From Eumeta japonica (lineage: Eukaryota > Arthropoda > Insecta > Lepidoptera > Psychidae), in the NCBI GenBank assembly GCA_005406025.1, contig BGZK01000092.1, positions 620,001 through 684,000 of the forward strand: 64,000 bases of DNA. Direction: 5' to 3'. The notes beneath the pieces are model-generated. The model saw nothing but the letters and a program-made list of their open reading frames with translations. It was not told the origin of the DNA and did not search any database. A program made the position numbers and the translations under genes. This document shows, in pieces, positions 13,030 through 25,200 of the stretch (positions within the stretch are counted from its first letter, which is position 1; each line of letters begins with the position of its first letter).

Positions 13030-13735
13030 CAGTTATTTAATGGTGACCGGTCACATTTAATTTTTAGGGTTCCAAGCCAAAATAGCAAACAGTTTCATAG
13101 TATCCATCCATCTGCATGTCAAAGGCATTTTATATAAAACCTATAAAATGTGTATTCATGAAATATAGACATCTTGAATAAGCCAGTACTTACTTTAATA
13201 GTTAAATAATAAAAATAAGTATTTTCAAAGGGGGCACTCCATACATTTAACAGAAGTTGAAATCTTTCAGCAAACATCAATGTGTGGCACATACTTCGAC
13301 AGTTTTTTTTTTATCAGAGGTTTCTAAAAGCTATTTTATTGAATAAGTCAATATTTTCAGAAAAAAATCGCTCTCCTTTTATTTATATCAGATACCCAAA
13401 CATATGAAAAAATCATAAAGGTAAAGCTTAAATATTTTTAATTAAAATTTTTTTGAACATAATCAGGTATACTAATTTTGAGTTATTACTGAGAAACTGC
13501 ATTTCTAAAAGGACTTAAGTGGCATTAAGATCTGCTATTTGTTTACTTTAGTTTACAACATTGCTACTTATTTCTCTAGCCATAGGTGACTACAGTGCTT
13601 GTACTATTATGAAACATGGAGAAAAGTGTAATAATGTAGATTTTTCATCTGTAGTGTATTTCTTTGTAGTAATGGCTTTGGAACCCTACATTGAGCATAG
13701 AACGATATGCTCTTAGCCAATTTTTTTTATATATA
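13030..13735 (-). repeat. Lepidopteran-type dispersed repeat, copy 1
   Basis: The reverse complement of this segment aligns by eye with 60363-60890 over several blocks: ATGCTCAATGTAGG, then CACTACAGATGAAAAA, CTACATT, AGAGAAATAAGTA, then GCAGTTTCTCAGTAATAACT against GCAGTTTTACGGCAATAACT, and TTCAAAATAATTTT-like text. It begins and ends with the GGTTCC/GGAACCCTA motif. I recognise this as an abundant non-coding repeat of lepidopteran genomes but cannot give a library name. Divergence between the copies is substantial. Confidence 0.65.
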
Positions 13736-13749
13736 TACTCACCTATCTA

Positions 13750-14540
13750 GTCAAAGTCCACAAATCTCTACATAGTACTATGCTTGCACATATTTCTTCC
13801 TTTCTTATATGTATGAATCATTTCATGCAAGCTCATCGATTTCAGGTGTTTAGAATTTATCTCTTCTTTCATGTCACTAATTTGGTCTGTATAAAAATTT
13901 TCAGGATAATACTTTACTGACCCTTCCATTACACATATTAATTTACTCTTAATTTTATTTTTTCAGTCTACTTTCATTCATTTTTACTGCATGACCAAAC
14001 CACAGCAACATACCTTATTCTGCTCTAGCCACTGCATCTTTCAAACCAGATCATTCAATTACATCACTATTTGTATATCATTTTTAAAAACACTCCACAC
14101 AAGCTGTGCAGAGACAGCATTTCCATTCACCCCTTGTTTCTTCTACCACTCAACTTTCACAATGTATAACTATACGGACCAGAACTCCATTATGGATAGG
14201 CAAATGTGCTTAACGTCTGACATATTTACTAATAAATGCTAGTTTTGAGATTTACTCTCCTTTCAATATCTATAACATGTTTACTTTAGAAACAAATTAT
14301 CCCAATAGACAAACTCTCACTTGTTCAATTCTCTCACCTCCAATCCGTCTATCACAACATTGTCATGATTTCACTTCTTTGTTAGGAAGCAAAATCTCAC
14401 ACCACTATGAATGTCAAACCAGTTCGTGTATTAACCATTCATTACCCGCCATTTATTCTAATGCAGGCACTGGAGCCTGTGTAAAAATTTTATTTCTCAA
14501 TTGATATTATGAACAGTCAACAATAAATGTAACTTTAATA
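13750..14540 (-). mobile_element. Non-LTR retrotransposon relic, heavily decayed
   Basis: Read on the minus strand, scattered in-frame pieces resemble the end of an insect non-LTR reverse transcriptase. The clearest is LLWFGHAVKMNESRLKK (near 13995-13945), which fits the family signature LRWFGHVxRMxExRxxK. Upstream on the same strand the text is interrupted by many stops. No ends were found. The plus-strand ORFs at 13991-14242 and 14277-14504 are antisense to this relic and are not genes. Confidence 0.55.
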
Positions 14541-14783
14541 TGTGTCTGTCCATTAGACTCTTATTACAAATATTCTGCAAATTGTCATTACAAAAATACG
14601 ACTTTATCTTCACATTGTAGCCATTAATATTGTTGTTGTAATTTTTACTATAATTTTTATTAAATATGAATCTAAAGACAATAATGTCTCAACGATGAAC
14701 AATTTATATGAATTGATAGCTGTAGATTAAAACAAAATATATTCAATTACAAAAATAACTACAAAATTTTAAAAATCATTTAT

Positions 14784-15654
14784 TTACTTCCGAACTACAT
14801 TCTGAGGACGTTGCATATCCCTTGGGAAGGTTCGTTGCGGAGGAGTGCGTATGCGGCGATCCTTCTTAGAACGGTTACGTACCACTTTGCTGTGAATAGC
14901 ACATGAAACGCAGTAGTGCAACTTTGCATACAGTTTCGGCAGCTGGAATGCTGTAAGAAGATAAGTTTCTATATTTTTCTCTAATAAAAGAACCAATTAT
15001 AAATAGCATATTATAGGTTTAGTCCAGACTAAAATTTATATGCCTTCAATACATTTACATACAAGGACCTGTAGAAAGCTAATTCATCTGATTTGAGACA
15101 TTCTAGGTACACCCATCACGTTAATTTAGCACTGTACAAAAACACAATTTATTTTAGCTTTGGACAAGAAGCCATGCACACTAAATTACACGCCCAAATT
15201 TAACAATATTTTATTGATTAAGCATACCATCAATTTTCAATACAAAATTATTGTATACGTACAAGTATATATTGAAGCATCATTGATATCTCTCACAGCG
15301 GCGGCTTCCACAATGTTTCTGATTACAAATTTTTTTATGGCTTTGTCTTTAGGGACGCATCGTGCACAGTTAGTACACCGGACAGCTTTAACATGTCCAC
15401 GGCCATGTTTAGCTCGTCCTCCGTTACGACGTTTGCGAGTCTGAAAGTAATCATAATAAATTATGAACTAAAAGCATTCATGCCACATGACATGCTATGA
15501 GTTAAAACATCTACAACCTAAACGCCCACAACTTAAATATTATAAACTCGGTATCGAAATATAGAAATTTCCTTATAATACTTCTATTATATGGCACAAA
15601 TTACAATAAATATAAGTCTAGTTTGTGTTAAGCGACAAATACTTTACTTACCAT
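14784..15654 (-). CDS. RpS26: 40S ribosomal protein S26
   Basis: A component of the small ribosomal subunit near the mRNA exit site. Three coding exons on the minus strand, 15652-15654 (the ATG alone), 15263-15440 and 14784-14950, join in phases 0 and 1 to give 115 residues, the normal eS26 length. Exon 2 begins [20 protein letters not shown] and includes the CTNCARC motif (residues 23-29); exon 3 reads [20 protein letters not shown], supplying the second Cys pair, CVSC, of the zinc site, then [12 protein letters not shown] and RPQNVVRK. These match eS26 along the full length. The first intron directly after the ATG (ATG|GTAAGT) is a common arrangement in insect ribosomal protein genes. A pyrimidine tract upstream fits growth-dependent translational control. 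The gene is divergent from ZFAND4, with about 620 bp between start codons. The plus-strand ORF at 15160-15444 is its antisense shadow. Confidence 0.97.
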
Positions 15655-15689
15655 TTTTCTAACCTCTGAAACGTAGTGTGAAGAACTCT

Positions 15690-15702
15690 AGAAAGGAAAA
15701 AG
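15690..15702 (-). promoter_or_regulatory. Putative 5'TOP pyrimidine tract of RpS26
   Basis: On the minus strand the sequence CTTTTTCCTTTCT lies 36-48 bases upstream of the RpS26 ATG. Ribosomal protein mRNAs typically begin with C followed by 5-15 pyrimidines; this is the only such tract in the short leader, so transcription probably starts at or near 15702. No transcript evidence is available here. Confidence 0.55.
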
Positions 15703-16272
15703 ACCATAGAGCACATAAACTTAAAGTATAAACTACTTCCGCTAAGTGCTATGATTACAACGCTATTAGGGCTTAGAAGACTTTTAAATGTAATTGCAAA
15801 ATGTATTACTATTCTAACATTAGTTTAAACGCGACAGTCTTATATCTTCTCCGTCTTTTAGGGGAAAAATTAAAATATTGTGATGTATTATCATTCTATG
15901 AATTTAATCATTTCCTTAATTTACCACAAAGTTATTCAGAGCCACAGACTAAATCCAAATCAAACAAAAAGATTGAAATAATGAAACACAAGTCTGTCAT
16001 GTCATGTTAATTGTATTTCTTTCAGTGAATGTGGAATATTTTTATTGTTGCCTATTGTATGAAGTTTCTAGATATACAGTTATTTTAGTCGTAAATTCGT
16101 TTTTTCCTTTAATTTTTTAATTATATTCACCGTGGCCTATGTCAAGTCGTGATCAACGTATACATAGTTCGTCATCGGCTGCTCGTTCCCGTGATATCAC
16201 GGATTACTTGAGGTCCTAATAAATCTGTGTCGAAAATGTGGCATAGATAGTGTCGTGAGCGTCTGTTGTGCG
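15703..16272. promoter_or_regulatory. Divergent RpS26 / ZFAND4 promoter region
   Basis: About 570 bp separate the inferred RpS26 start site (minus strand) from the ZFAND4 start codon (plus strand). No other gene lies between, so the two likely share a bidirectional promoter. No TATA box at a fitting distance was evident. The ORF at 15801-16010 has no family resemblance. Confidence 0.5.
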
Positions 16273-19200
16273 ATGTCTCAACATGGGTGCCCGGAGAGAC
16301 TGTCGAGCAGGTCCAAGGGCTTCCCGGAAGAGGGTACGAGCCAGCCCACGATGGAGGTTCTCGTTGAAACCCTTACGGGAACCGCCTTCGAAATGACAGT
16401 TTCCCCGTCGGATACCATTTTTGCGATCAAGTCCAAGATATTCCGAGTTGAAGGTATTACACAACTTACAACGCACTTGACACTATGCGCCACTGCGTCA
16501 TCAGTTATCTTAACAATTCTGTTTATTGTCGCGGCTCAAAATGATGTGGCGATCCCCACATTATGCATGAAGTGAAAATATGTACCATACATACATTAAA
16601 GACTCATTTGTTTGTTGTGAGTCATCACCTCTTGTAAATTATGCATACATCTAAACACTAAAAGCACATTTTGAGTTTAATATTAAAAATATAATGTATT
16701 CTTTTATTACTTTACAATCATTTACAATACCAAACATCAATTAGATCAGTGTAAAATTATTATAAACTAAAATTTAAATTAAATGGTATTATTGATACTG
16801 TACATTAAAACATAACAAGTTTTGTAAAAGTTTACATCTCGGGTCAATGAGATTTACATTGCATCTTTGAAATCATGCCAAGTATTATCTCATGATCAAA
16901 CCAATGCTTCATGTGGGAATGTGTTCAATACAAAAGCATCTATCTTATAAAAAGCACTGAGCACTGTAATGATGTGATTTCAGATGTTACACTTAATGAG
17001 AAGCTTATTTAATACCTAACTTACGGAACTGTTTACAAAGCTGATAAGGCTTAACATTACATTTTGGCTTGCTTCCAATTGTGATTAATGCCCTGATATA
17101 AATAGAAATACATCATGTCTGTGTTAAGTTTTTTTTTTATTCTATTTGAATACTGATTAGAGGCTATTATGAAACATTGTTCTTTAAAATTTACCAACAC
17201 AACGGAATATGAATAATCCAGTAATCTGTTATATTTACTTCTTTGTCTTACTATCTAAGATGGTTCGTTTTTACACTGAACATTAATCTATTAGTAATGT
17301 ACTTTAGTAACTTCCAGATTATTTTTTTTTTTTTACATTTACATAAACATTTTAAAATTTAGGCAATCTAACAGTATAATGAACTCTATTTGAGTGATCG
17401 TGATAAAATTGTATTGAATAGAATGTCCATAAACCATTTATAAATATTATTATACGTTACATTAGTTTATCTGCTTGGATGTAGATGTAAAATAATAACT
17501 TTATTACCGAGAAAAATATTTTCTCTATCCTATTTCTGATATTTTCTTTTCTCATTACATTGTTAATAATAGTAGAGAATTGATATTCATTTTGGCGAGT
17601 CCTTTCACCATCACACCGTCATATTACCATTTACATAAAAGGGCAAACTTTTATTCATTTTGTAATTATAGTTTTGTAGTTACTGTTGCAATACTTTATA
17701 TTTTAATATTAGTTATAAAAATGTGGAAAATGAACCAGATTTCCAAATAATTGAAATACAATGTTTAATTGCAGCAATTTTAAATTGTAATGCTCATGAA
17801 TGCTGGGAGATGGGTACAAGGGAGTGCATTTACCCACCTCTGTTTTGCCTGTTCTGGAAAAAATAAACCAAAATAATTTTTTTTTTTATTAATTTGTATC
17901 ACCCTGAAAATAATTATACCAGCGCCCATGCTGAAACTAATTTTTTACAAATTGTATGTTTTACAATAACACATTTTTAGGTTTAATGGTGTTGTTTTAT
18001 ATTGCTTTGTAAAAAATGACCAAATTCATTCTGAATAAATGTTTATAGGTAAAAATAGAAGCAAATTCAGAACATTTTTATTCTTTTATACAAATGCAAT
18101 ATTTTAGGCCTGTAAATAATCTAATTAAATAGTATGATGTCAGGTTAATATATTGGGCCATGAAATTATTTGCTCTTCATTGCTCTATGTAGGTAATTAA
18201 AATATAACACAGTCATATAGTGAGGTAGATTTTTGATTGCTCTATGGCTTCAGATAAAAAAAATGTTAAAAAGGCATTTTGCATTTATCTATGCGGTACA
18301 CTAAATATTTTACATACTTCATAAATAAAACAATAGAAATTCAAAATGTCGTTTCAGAGGCTACTATATAACAGTTGAACAGCGTCACTGTATATTTATA
18401 TCAGCATTCGGAATACAGTTTTTCCTTCGTGAAGGATGAGCAAGAAACTTGAATGTGGTTCCTTTCAAATTTCATCATATACATACAAACATAATTAAAT
18501 TCAAGTGATTACAAAAACAACTCAGTAAGAAATTAAGCTGGTTATGCTCATGAATATTTGTCTTCTATATACTAAGAAGTTTTTTACCAAGTTACAACTT
18601 TTACAGAACATGATACTGTAGCCATAAATGAATTTTTCAAGCTATGTAGGCACGGTGTTTAAACACAATTCCCAAGATTAAGTTTATGTCAATCACTATA
18701 TCTTTTATTATTTCAACATTTTATTTTGTGTATGTATTAAATTTTAAATATAAACTGTAATGCCAGTGTTAAAATTCTGATTTACTTAAATTTAGTTCTA
18801 AAAGATATTCATGGTCCTAGATTGTAAACAACCCAAACGGCTTGATTGTACATCATGAAAAATTCTATTAAAATGCAAGGCATTTCCCCAAAGCGTGTTT
18901 CCCCATAACATTAGACTATGTAAACAGCCAAAATAAATCAATGTAGCTGTTTCTATGTCTGATATTTTATAACAATGAAAAAAAAACATGTAAATAGTAG
19001 GGTGGATTGGGTACAGTTATAACGATTTGGGTTTTATCGTTCATGATATTGTTGTTTATAAACATAGCGATAATGATGATGCCAAATTCAAGAGCGTGTT
19101 TCTAACTGAAAAGGGCTACTCCATTTTAGTTCCTGGTGTGCTATTTTTAGATGTACACAAAATTAAAAAAAATGCAATTTGTTTCAATCGTCCCCTTACC

Positions 19201-22200
19201 AGAGGCAGTTGAAACACATGTAAACAATACGAAATATAATACTTTAACATATTTTATTTGCTATAAATTGTAATTATAAATAACCATAGCACCATATGAC
19301 AATATTAATCAGTCTTCAAGTTTTTAATACTCAACGATATTTCAAATCATCATTTGATGAGTAATAAACAACGCAATTAACAAAAATAATAAATATCAAC
19401 AGCATTCTTTAAAACAAAGCAAACTAAATGAAAATAATTTAAAGAATAAACAAAAGAAACAGTTCTTCAATCAAATAAAAATTTAGCCTAGGGATCAATC
19501 TGAGTTGCAATTGTGGCACACATAGTTAAAACCACCGTCTGTGCAGTTATCATTAGCCCACTGTTTACAACTGGTGCATTGAATCCACTTTTCTCCAGAT
19601 CTGCTCTCTGAATATAATGACTTGATGCAAGTCGCTTTCATAAATATCTCAGGAAAGAACAATAGTTAATTCCATGCTTGTGTGCCACTTTTGTAGTGAA
19701 TCTCCAGCTTTAACTTCCTCATATTGCATCTTTATATCTCAACAAGTCACTCTGCTATATGGAAGTCTTTCTTATGCAAAATCTCGGCATCTAGAAAATA
19801 AGAAAAAATAATATATTTACTTGTTTCAACCGTCTCCAACTCTGCCTTTAGTAAAAGACAGTTTATAAAACTCTCTTAAAAATTAGTTATTATTCCATAT
19901 TCTACAACCTTCATGAAAATCGCAAACACGTACTCAATACTTTGATTTAAATAGAACACACAATAATATTATAAATCTCAGAAGAAAAATATTTACTTTT
20001 GGGTACCAAAATGAAATATAGTTTCCTATATACAACACTGCATGGGGAACATCACTATATCGAGACATATGTTCAGACCTATTGGCCACTTCGTTGTCAC
20101 CTTACACCCCTCATTCTCCTTGTAACCATATGTGACATATTCGTTATGTTTCAACCGTTGTTGTTTTGTCTACCCTAAACCATTTAATGTATGCCATCAC
20201 TGTTTTGTTACATAAGTTAAATGTGTCTCCTTACCTCTATATATGCTTAAAATCTGATGTAAAATAACTTAACAAATAGGAACATAGACTTTCATACCAA
20301 AAATAATAAAGAGCTAATTGACTAAGGAATGCCAAAAGTTTTATCATCAATCTTATATCATTATTATTTTTAATTACTCAACACAGCCCAAACACTATAA
20401 AACTCTAATTATAACCATCTACTTTTTCTTGTATCCAATTCAATTGCGATTGTCATGACCTAGTCAAAGTGAATGCCAAATTTATACATTTCTAATTTAG
20501 TACAGAGATTTCAGTATAATATTTAATTTTAATAGATGCAACTAATATATTTGTTTATTAATTTAGATTATTTTTAATGTAAAGGTATTCCAGTATGTCA
20601 ACAACACCTTTTATACAACTTGCGCGAGTTGGAAGATGGACGGTCTCTGCGTGAACAACGGGTGGTCGACGGCGCGCGGCTGCGCTTGGTGCTCGCACTG
20701 CGCGGCGGGCCCGTGGCCACACGTCGTCTACCGCCACCGCCACCCATACGTCGTGACTTGGACCGCCTGCTCGATGCTAACAGGTTCATACAATTTATTG
20801 CTATGTACTTAATAAGTAATGAAATACTACTGATGTACTGCTTTAAAGTATGTTATTGTTTCAAAGCTTAGAATTGTCTCTCAAATGTTTAATTTAAATA
20901 AGTGTTTTGCATTTTATTCTCATGTTTTTTTAACTGTTTATATTGTTTGGATTACACTACTATTGTATTATGATAATACTCATATTTAAGAGAAACACTA
21001 AATTTACAGAATTTTCAATGTAAAAGGTTGTCTTGACCACTAGTCTTGAACTTTATAACTACTTGGACACTACCAGTAGTGTATAATCACGTGTTCCAAG
21101 CACACTTGTACCTTTGCATCCATTCAGAGTGGACTCAAGTGTGACTACAAGTTGACGCAGATAATGTTATAAAAACAAAATGGTGTTAACTAGAAAAAAG
21201 AAATGTAAGTCAAGAAAAAGTGAACCGAGTCTCATTTTGTGCAAGGAGACAAATATGCCACTTAGACGTCATATGAAGACCAAATTATGACTGGGCTCTT
21301 ATATGATCTGACTCATGAGAATACTCTGTCTGAAAGTACATGTATAGTGAAAACTTATCTTAAAATTTTAAATCAAGGTGTTTTAAAAGCTAACTTAGAG
21401 AGGTTTTTGCTTATTTTTTCAATTATTTTCATTTCATATTTGGTTAGCTACAGTACATAATTTTATAAATGAATTTTTTATTTTTGTAGAAAAGCTAGAT
21501 GGTTAATAATTCAACTGTGCAAGAATAACTGCAACATGTTTATTGTACATTCCTTTTCCATAAGCCACCAGCTCCACAGCACAAGATATGCAGATGATAC
21601 AGTATTAATGTGCCATATCCCCAATTATTTTGTTTGTATGGTACTATATATGATTTTTTTTGTATCATTGCTACAAATTTTCATAGTCTTCCTAGGACTT
21701 CAAGTCCTCAAGTCCTCCGGACTTCATGGTCCATGACTACAGACCAAAGTAACAGCTATTTCATGAACTCATGCAAATAACAGATAAAATATCAAATGAT
21801 TATCTGCACCTGTTGCATATTCATTTAAATCAAGGCATATGTTATCCATAACATATATTTCTCTTATTTTGCAAAATGGAAAAATGATACTTTGAGTTAA
21901 AGAGGGCAAACCATCAAAACATTTTTTATAGTCATAGAGGTCTTTTAAAAAAATGGATTAGGCACAGACCCTAATACTTTTTTTTATAAAGGAAGGTAAA
22001 AAAACACCATTTTTTAATGGTTTATTACATCACCACGGTTAGAATGAGAAAAGATGTAGGTCTAAATACCTATATAAAAGTATTCAGACTTTGCCATGAT
22101 TATTTCTAAATTCATGCTGCTACTAATGTCTTATGTAATAAAGTAAAAAATATTTTTGAAATAATACTTTATGAACAATTGAATAATAAAGACTGCAAGC

Positions 22201-25200
22201 TTTTTATGTACATATTTTCAGCAATCAAATGTAAATAGGTAATTTAAAGTTGATGATATTCCACTTTGTGGCGTTAACAGCTGCTGGTCGTGTATATCGC
22301 TAAGCATATTATGCTCATTCTCTAAGTACCCACATGGTGTAAGTTCTGTAGCATGCACAATGTGCTGCTACATACCAAGAACTCCTCTTGGTGGTGCCAT
22401 TAGATGATAAAAATTCTTTTATTGTATTTTCAAAGGCAACACTCAGCTTTCATTAATAAGACAAGTTTTGATAGTAATCAAATTTCTTTAAGAGCCTGTC
22501 CCTGAGTATATTGATTGTTGTAGGATTGAACAATAATGATACACCCCTTTTTAAGACAGTGCAAACCATCTTTCAGCTGGTTTTAGGATTGAAACAATAT
22601 TGGCTTAAAATTAAAATGATGAATACTATTCAGTAGTTTGCAGTGAAAGAAGTTCAACTTTTTTTTACCTTTACAAAATATGTTGTTTCTATAAAAAAAA
22701 ATGCATAATTTATTGATTCAATATTACTATCAATACTCTCTTAACCCTTAACCAATGACGTACGTATGTAGTACGTCACCCAAACGGTTTTTCGTTCAAA
22801 ACTTCAAATTGCGCGGGAATTTCTGCGCGTCCTTTTTGGTAGTTTCCTAGTTGCCAGTGACGCGTGTGCGGCGGCGGGAAGCGGATGTCTGGCGCGCTCC
22901 AAAGCAGGTGAGTTTGACCACCCGACGTATGTGGGACGTAGTGTCAGTGTTAGTGTAATTTTTTAAAAATATTAGTTTATGTTTGTCGGCAGATAAAATG
23001 AACCGTAAGCGGCTTAATACTTCTTCTATGCTTCTATGTGAATAGTGCCGAAAACGAAGAAATTATTGCATCTTGGCTTAATGAATCTGACGAATCATCG
23101 GCGGATGAAAATGACTACATACAATCGGATCGCGTTGTGGATTCCGAGGACGAATATTGTGATGATGAAGAGGCTACTGCTTGTGATTTGGATTCTGCAT
23201 CTTCTGAAGACGACATTCCGTTATCTTATATTGCCGGGCGAACTGACCGCCATGTTAGCGTTTGTAGCGAGAGCGACACGATTGATGAAAGTGATAGAAC
23301 GCAACGTCGCAGAAAATACTATTACGGGAAAAAACGCTGCATGAAATGGTCTGCAGAAGGACCATCGAGAACCACACGCACACCCGCACACAACATCGTG
23401 AGTCCAATAGCCACTATTGATTTTCCACCTGATAGTTTACCTTCTCAATTATTTGGTTTGCTTATAACTGACAGTATCAAATTATAGAAAACACTAACCA
23501 AAGATTAGAATTAATGAGAGACAAATATAAGCATCATTGCAAGCCTGAACTGAAAGATATAGATTCTATTGAGTTGGATGCATTTATTGGGCTGTTGATT
23601 TTTAGTGCAGCTTTCAAATCTAACGACGAAGACCTAAATGCTTTGTTTGCTACCGACGGAACAGGCAGAGATATATTTAGAGGAGTGATGTCTAAAGAAC
23701 GTTTTGCGATGATCCTCATAAGTCTTCGATTTGATGATGCATCCACCAGAGCCCAAGAAAAGAGTCAGATGTCGCTGCACCTATCTCACATATGTTTTAT
23801 GAATTTATCGCCAATTGTCAAAAGTATTGTAAAATAGGCGAGAACACTACAATTGACGAAATGTTAGTATCGTTTAGAGGCCGGTGTAGATGGAAGAAGT
23901 ACATGCCTAATAAGCCTTGCAAGTACGGCTTGGAAATAAAGTGTCTGACTGATAGTACCACTAGTTATCTATACAATGCATACCTATATACGGGAAAAAA
24001 CAGTGACGGGAACGGACTAACCGATCAAGAAAAACAACTACTTGTGCCAACGCAGAGTGTATTGCAATTAGCAAAACCCATTATGGGAACCAATCGCAAC
24101 ATCACTGCTGATAATTATTTTTCCTCAATTGAAGTATGTAGAGAACTAAAAGAAAATGGGTTAACATACGTCGAAACTCTGAAAAAAAATAAAAGTTAAA
24201 TTCCACCGGAGTTCCTTTCCAAAAACCGCCAAGTTCAGTCATCTATATATGGTTTCACAAAAGAACTTACTCTAATGTCTTATGTGCCAAAAAAAAACAA
24301 AACCGTCATGATGATATCATCGATGCATCACATAGAAAGCAAGGATTCTACTAAAGGTATTCCCGAAATAATATCATTTTATAACTCGTCGAAAGGAGGT
24401 GTCGATTCCTTGAATGAAAAGTGTGCTAAATACAGCTGTGCAAGAAGGTCTAGACGATGGCCGTTGGTCATATTCTATAGGATTCTGGATATTGCTGCTG
24501 CCGATTCTTTTATACTGTCAAATTATGATTCTGCGAATCGTCTGATGTTCATGAAAATCCTTGGAAAAAGTTTAGTAACGCCGCACTTAGAGCGAAGGTA
24601 CACAACGCCGCAACTATAACATGAGCTCTCCTCTCTCATTGGCCGTATCTTGGGCAAGGACAAAGGTAATGAAATCGGTCAACCAAGCAACGAAATTCTC
24701 CGATTTGACACCATGAAGAATTGTCATATATGTTTCAAACTGAAACGTCGCAAAACCCGCTACGGCTGTCAAGTTTGTCGTTAACCTGTCTGCTTGCAGT
24801 GCTCCTCTAAGCCGACCTGTAACAATTGTTGTTAAAAAGTGCCTTATATTGTGATTTATGTTATTTGTGATTTTTTTCCTAATTTGAAACGTTCTAAGTA
24901 ATTAATAAAACAAAAAAAAAAAGTTCCTATTGTTAGAGAATATTTTTTTGTTGATTTTTAAAAAATGTCTATATAAGTTTGGTTACCTCAGTGGTTATTG
25001 ATTAATAAATATTTTTCTATAATTATTATCGCATTTTTTTTATTATTCCTATTTCATTTGAATGTGTCTTAATAAGTAGATTACAGTATTCACCAAAGTT
25101 ACGCTCAATTGACGCATTAGAACGTCTTCAAAGTAACGTACGTATACCATACGTACGTCAGTGGTAGTGTAACAAAATGACACGTCAGTGGTTGAGGGTT

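Noticed and set aside
15160..15444. 94-codon plus-strand open frame
   Set aside because: It lies antisense to RpS26 exon 2 and its surroundings; the minus strand is clearly the coding one.
16454..16575. ZFAND4 exon 1 continuing without splicing to a stop at 16575
   Set aside because: Reading through the GT at 16454 gives unrelated text, whereas splicing to 20585 restores the ubiquitin-like fold exactly.
20558..20789. Two minus-strand frames rich in Arg and Ala
   Set aside because: They are antisense to ZFAND4 exon 2 and arise from its GC-rich codons.
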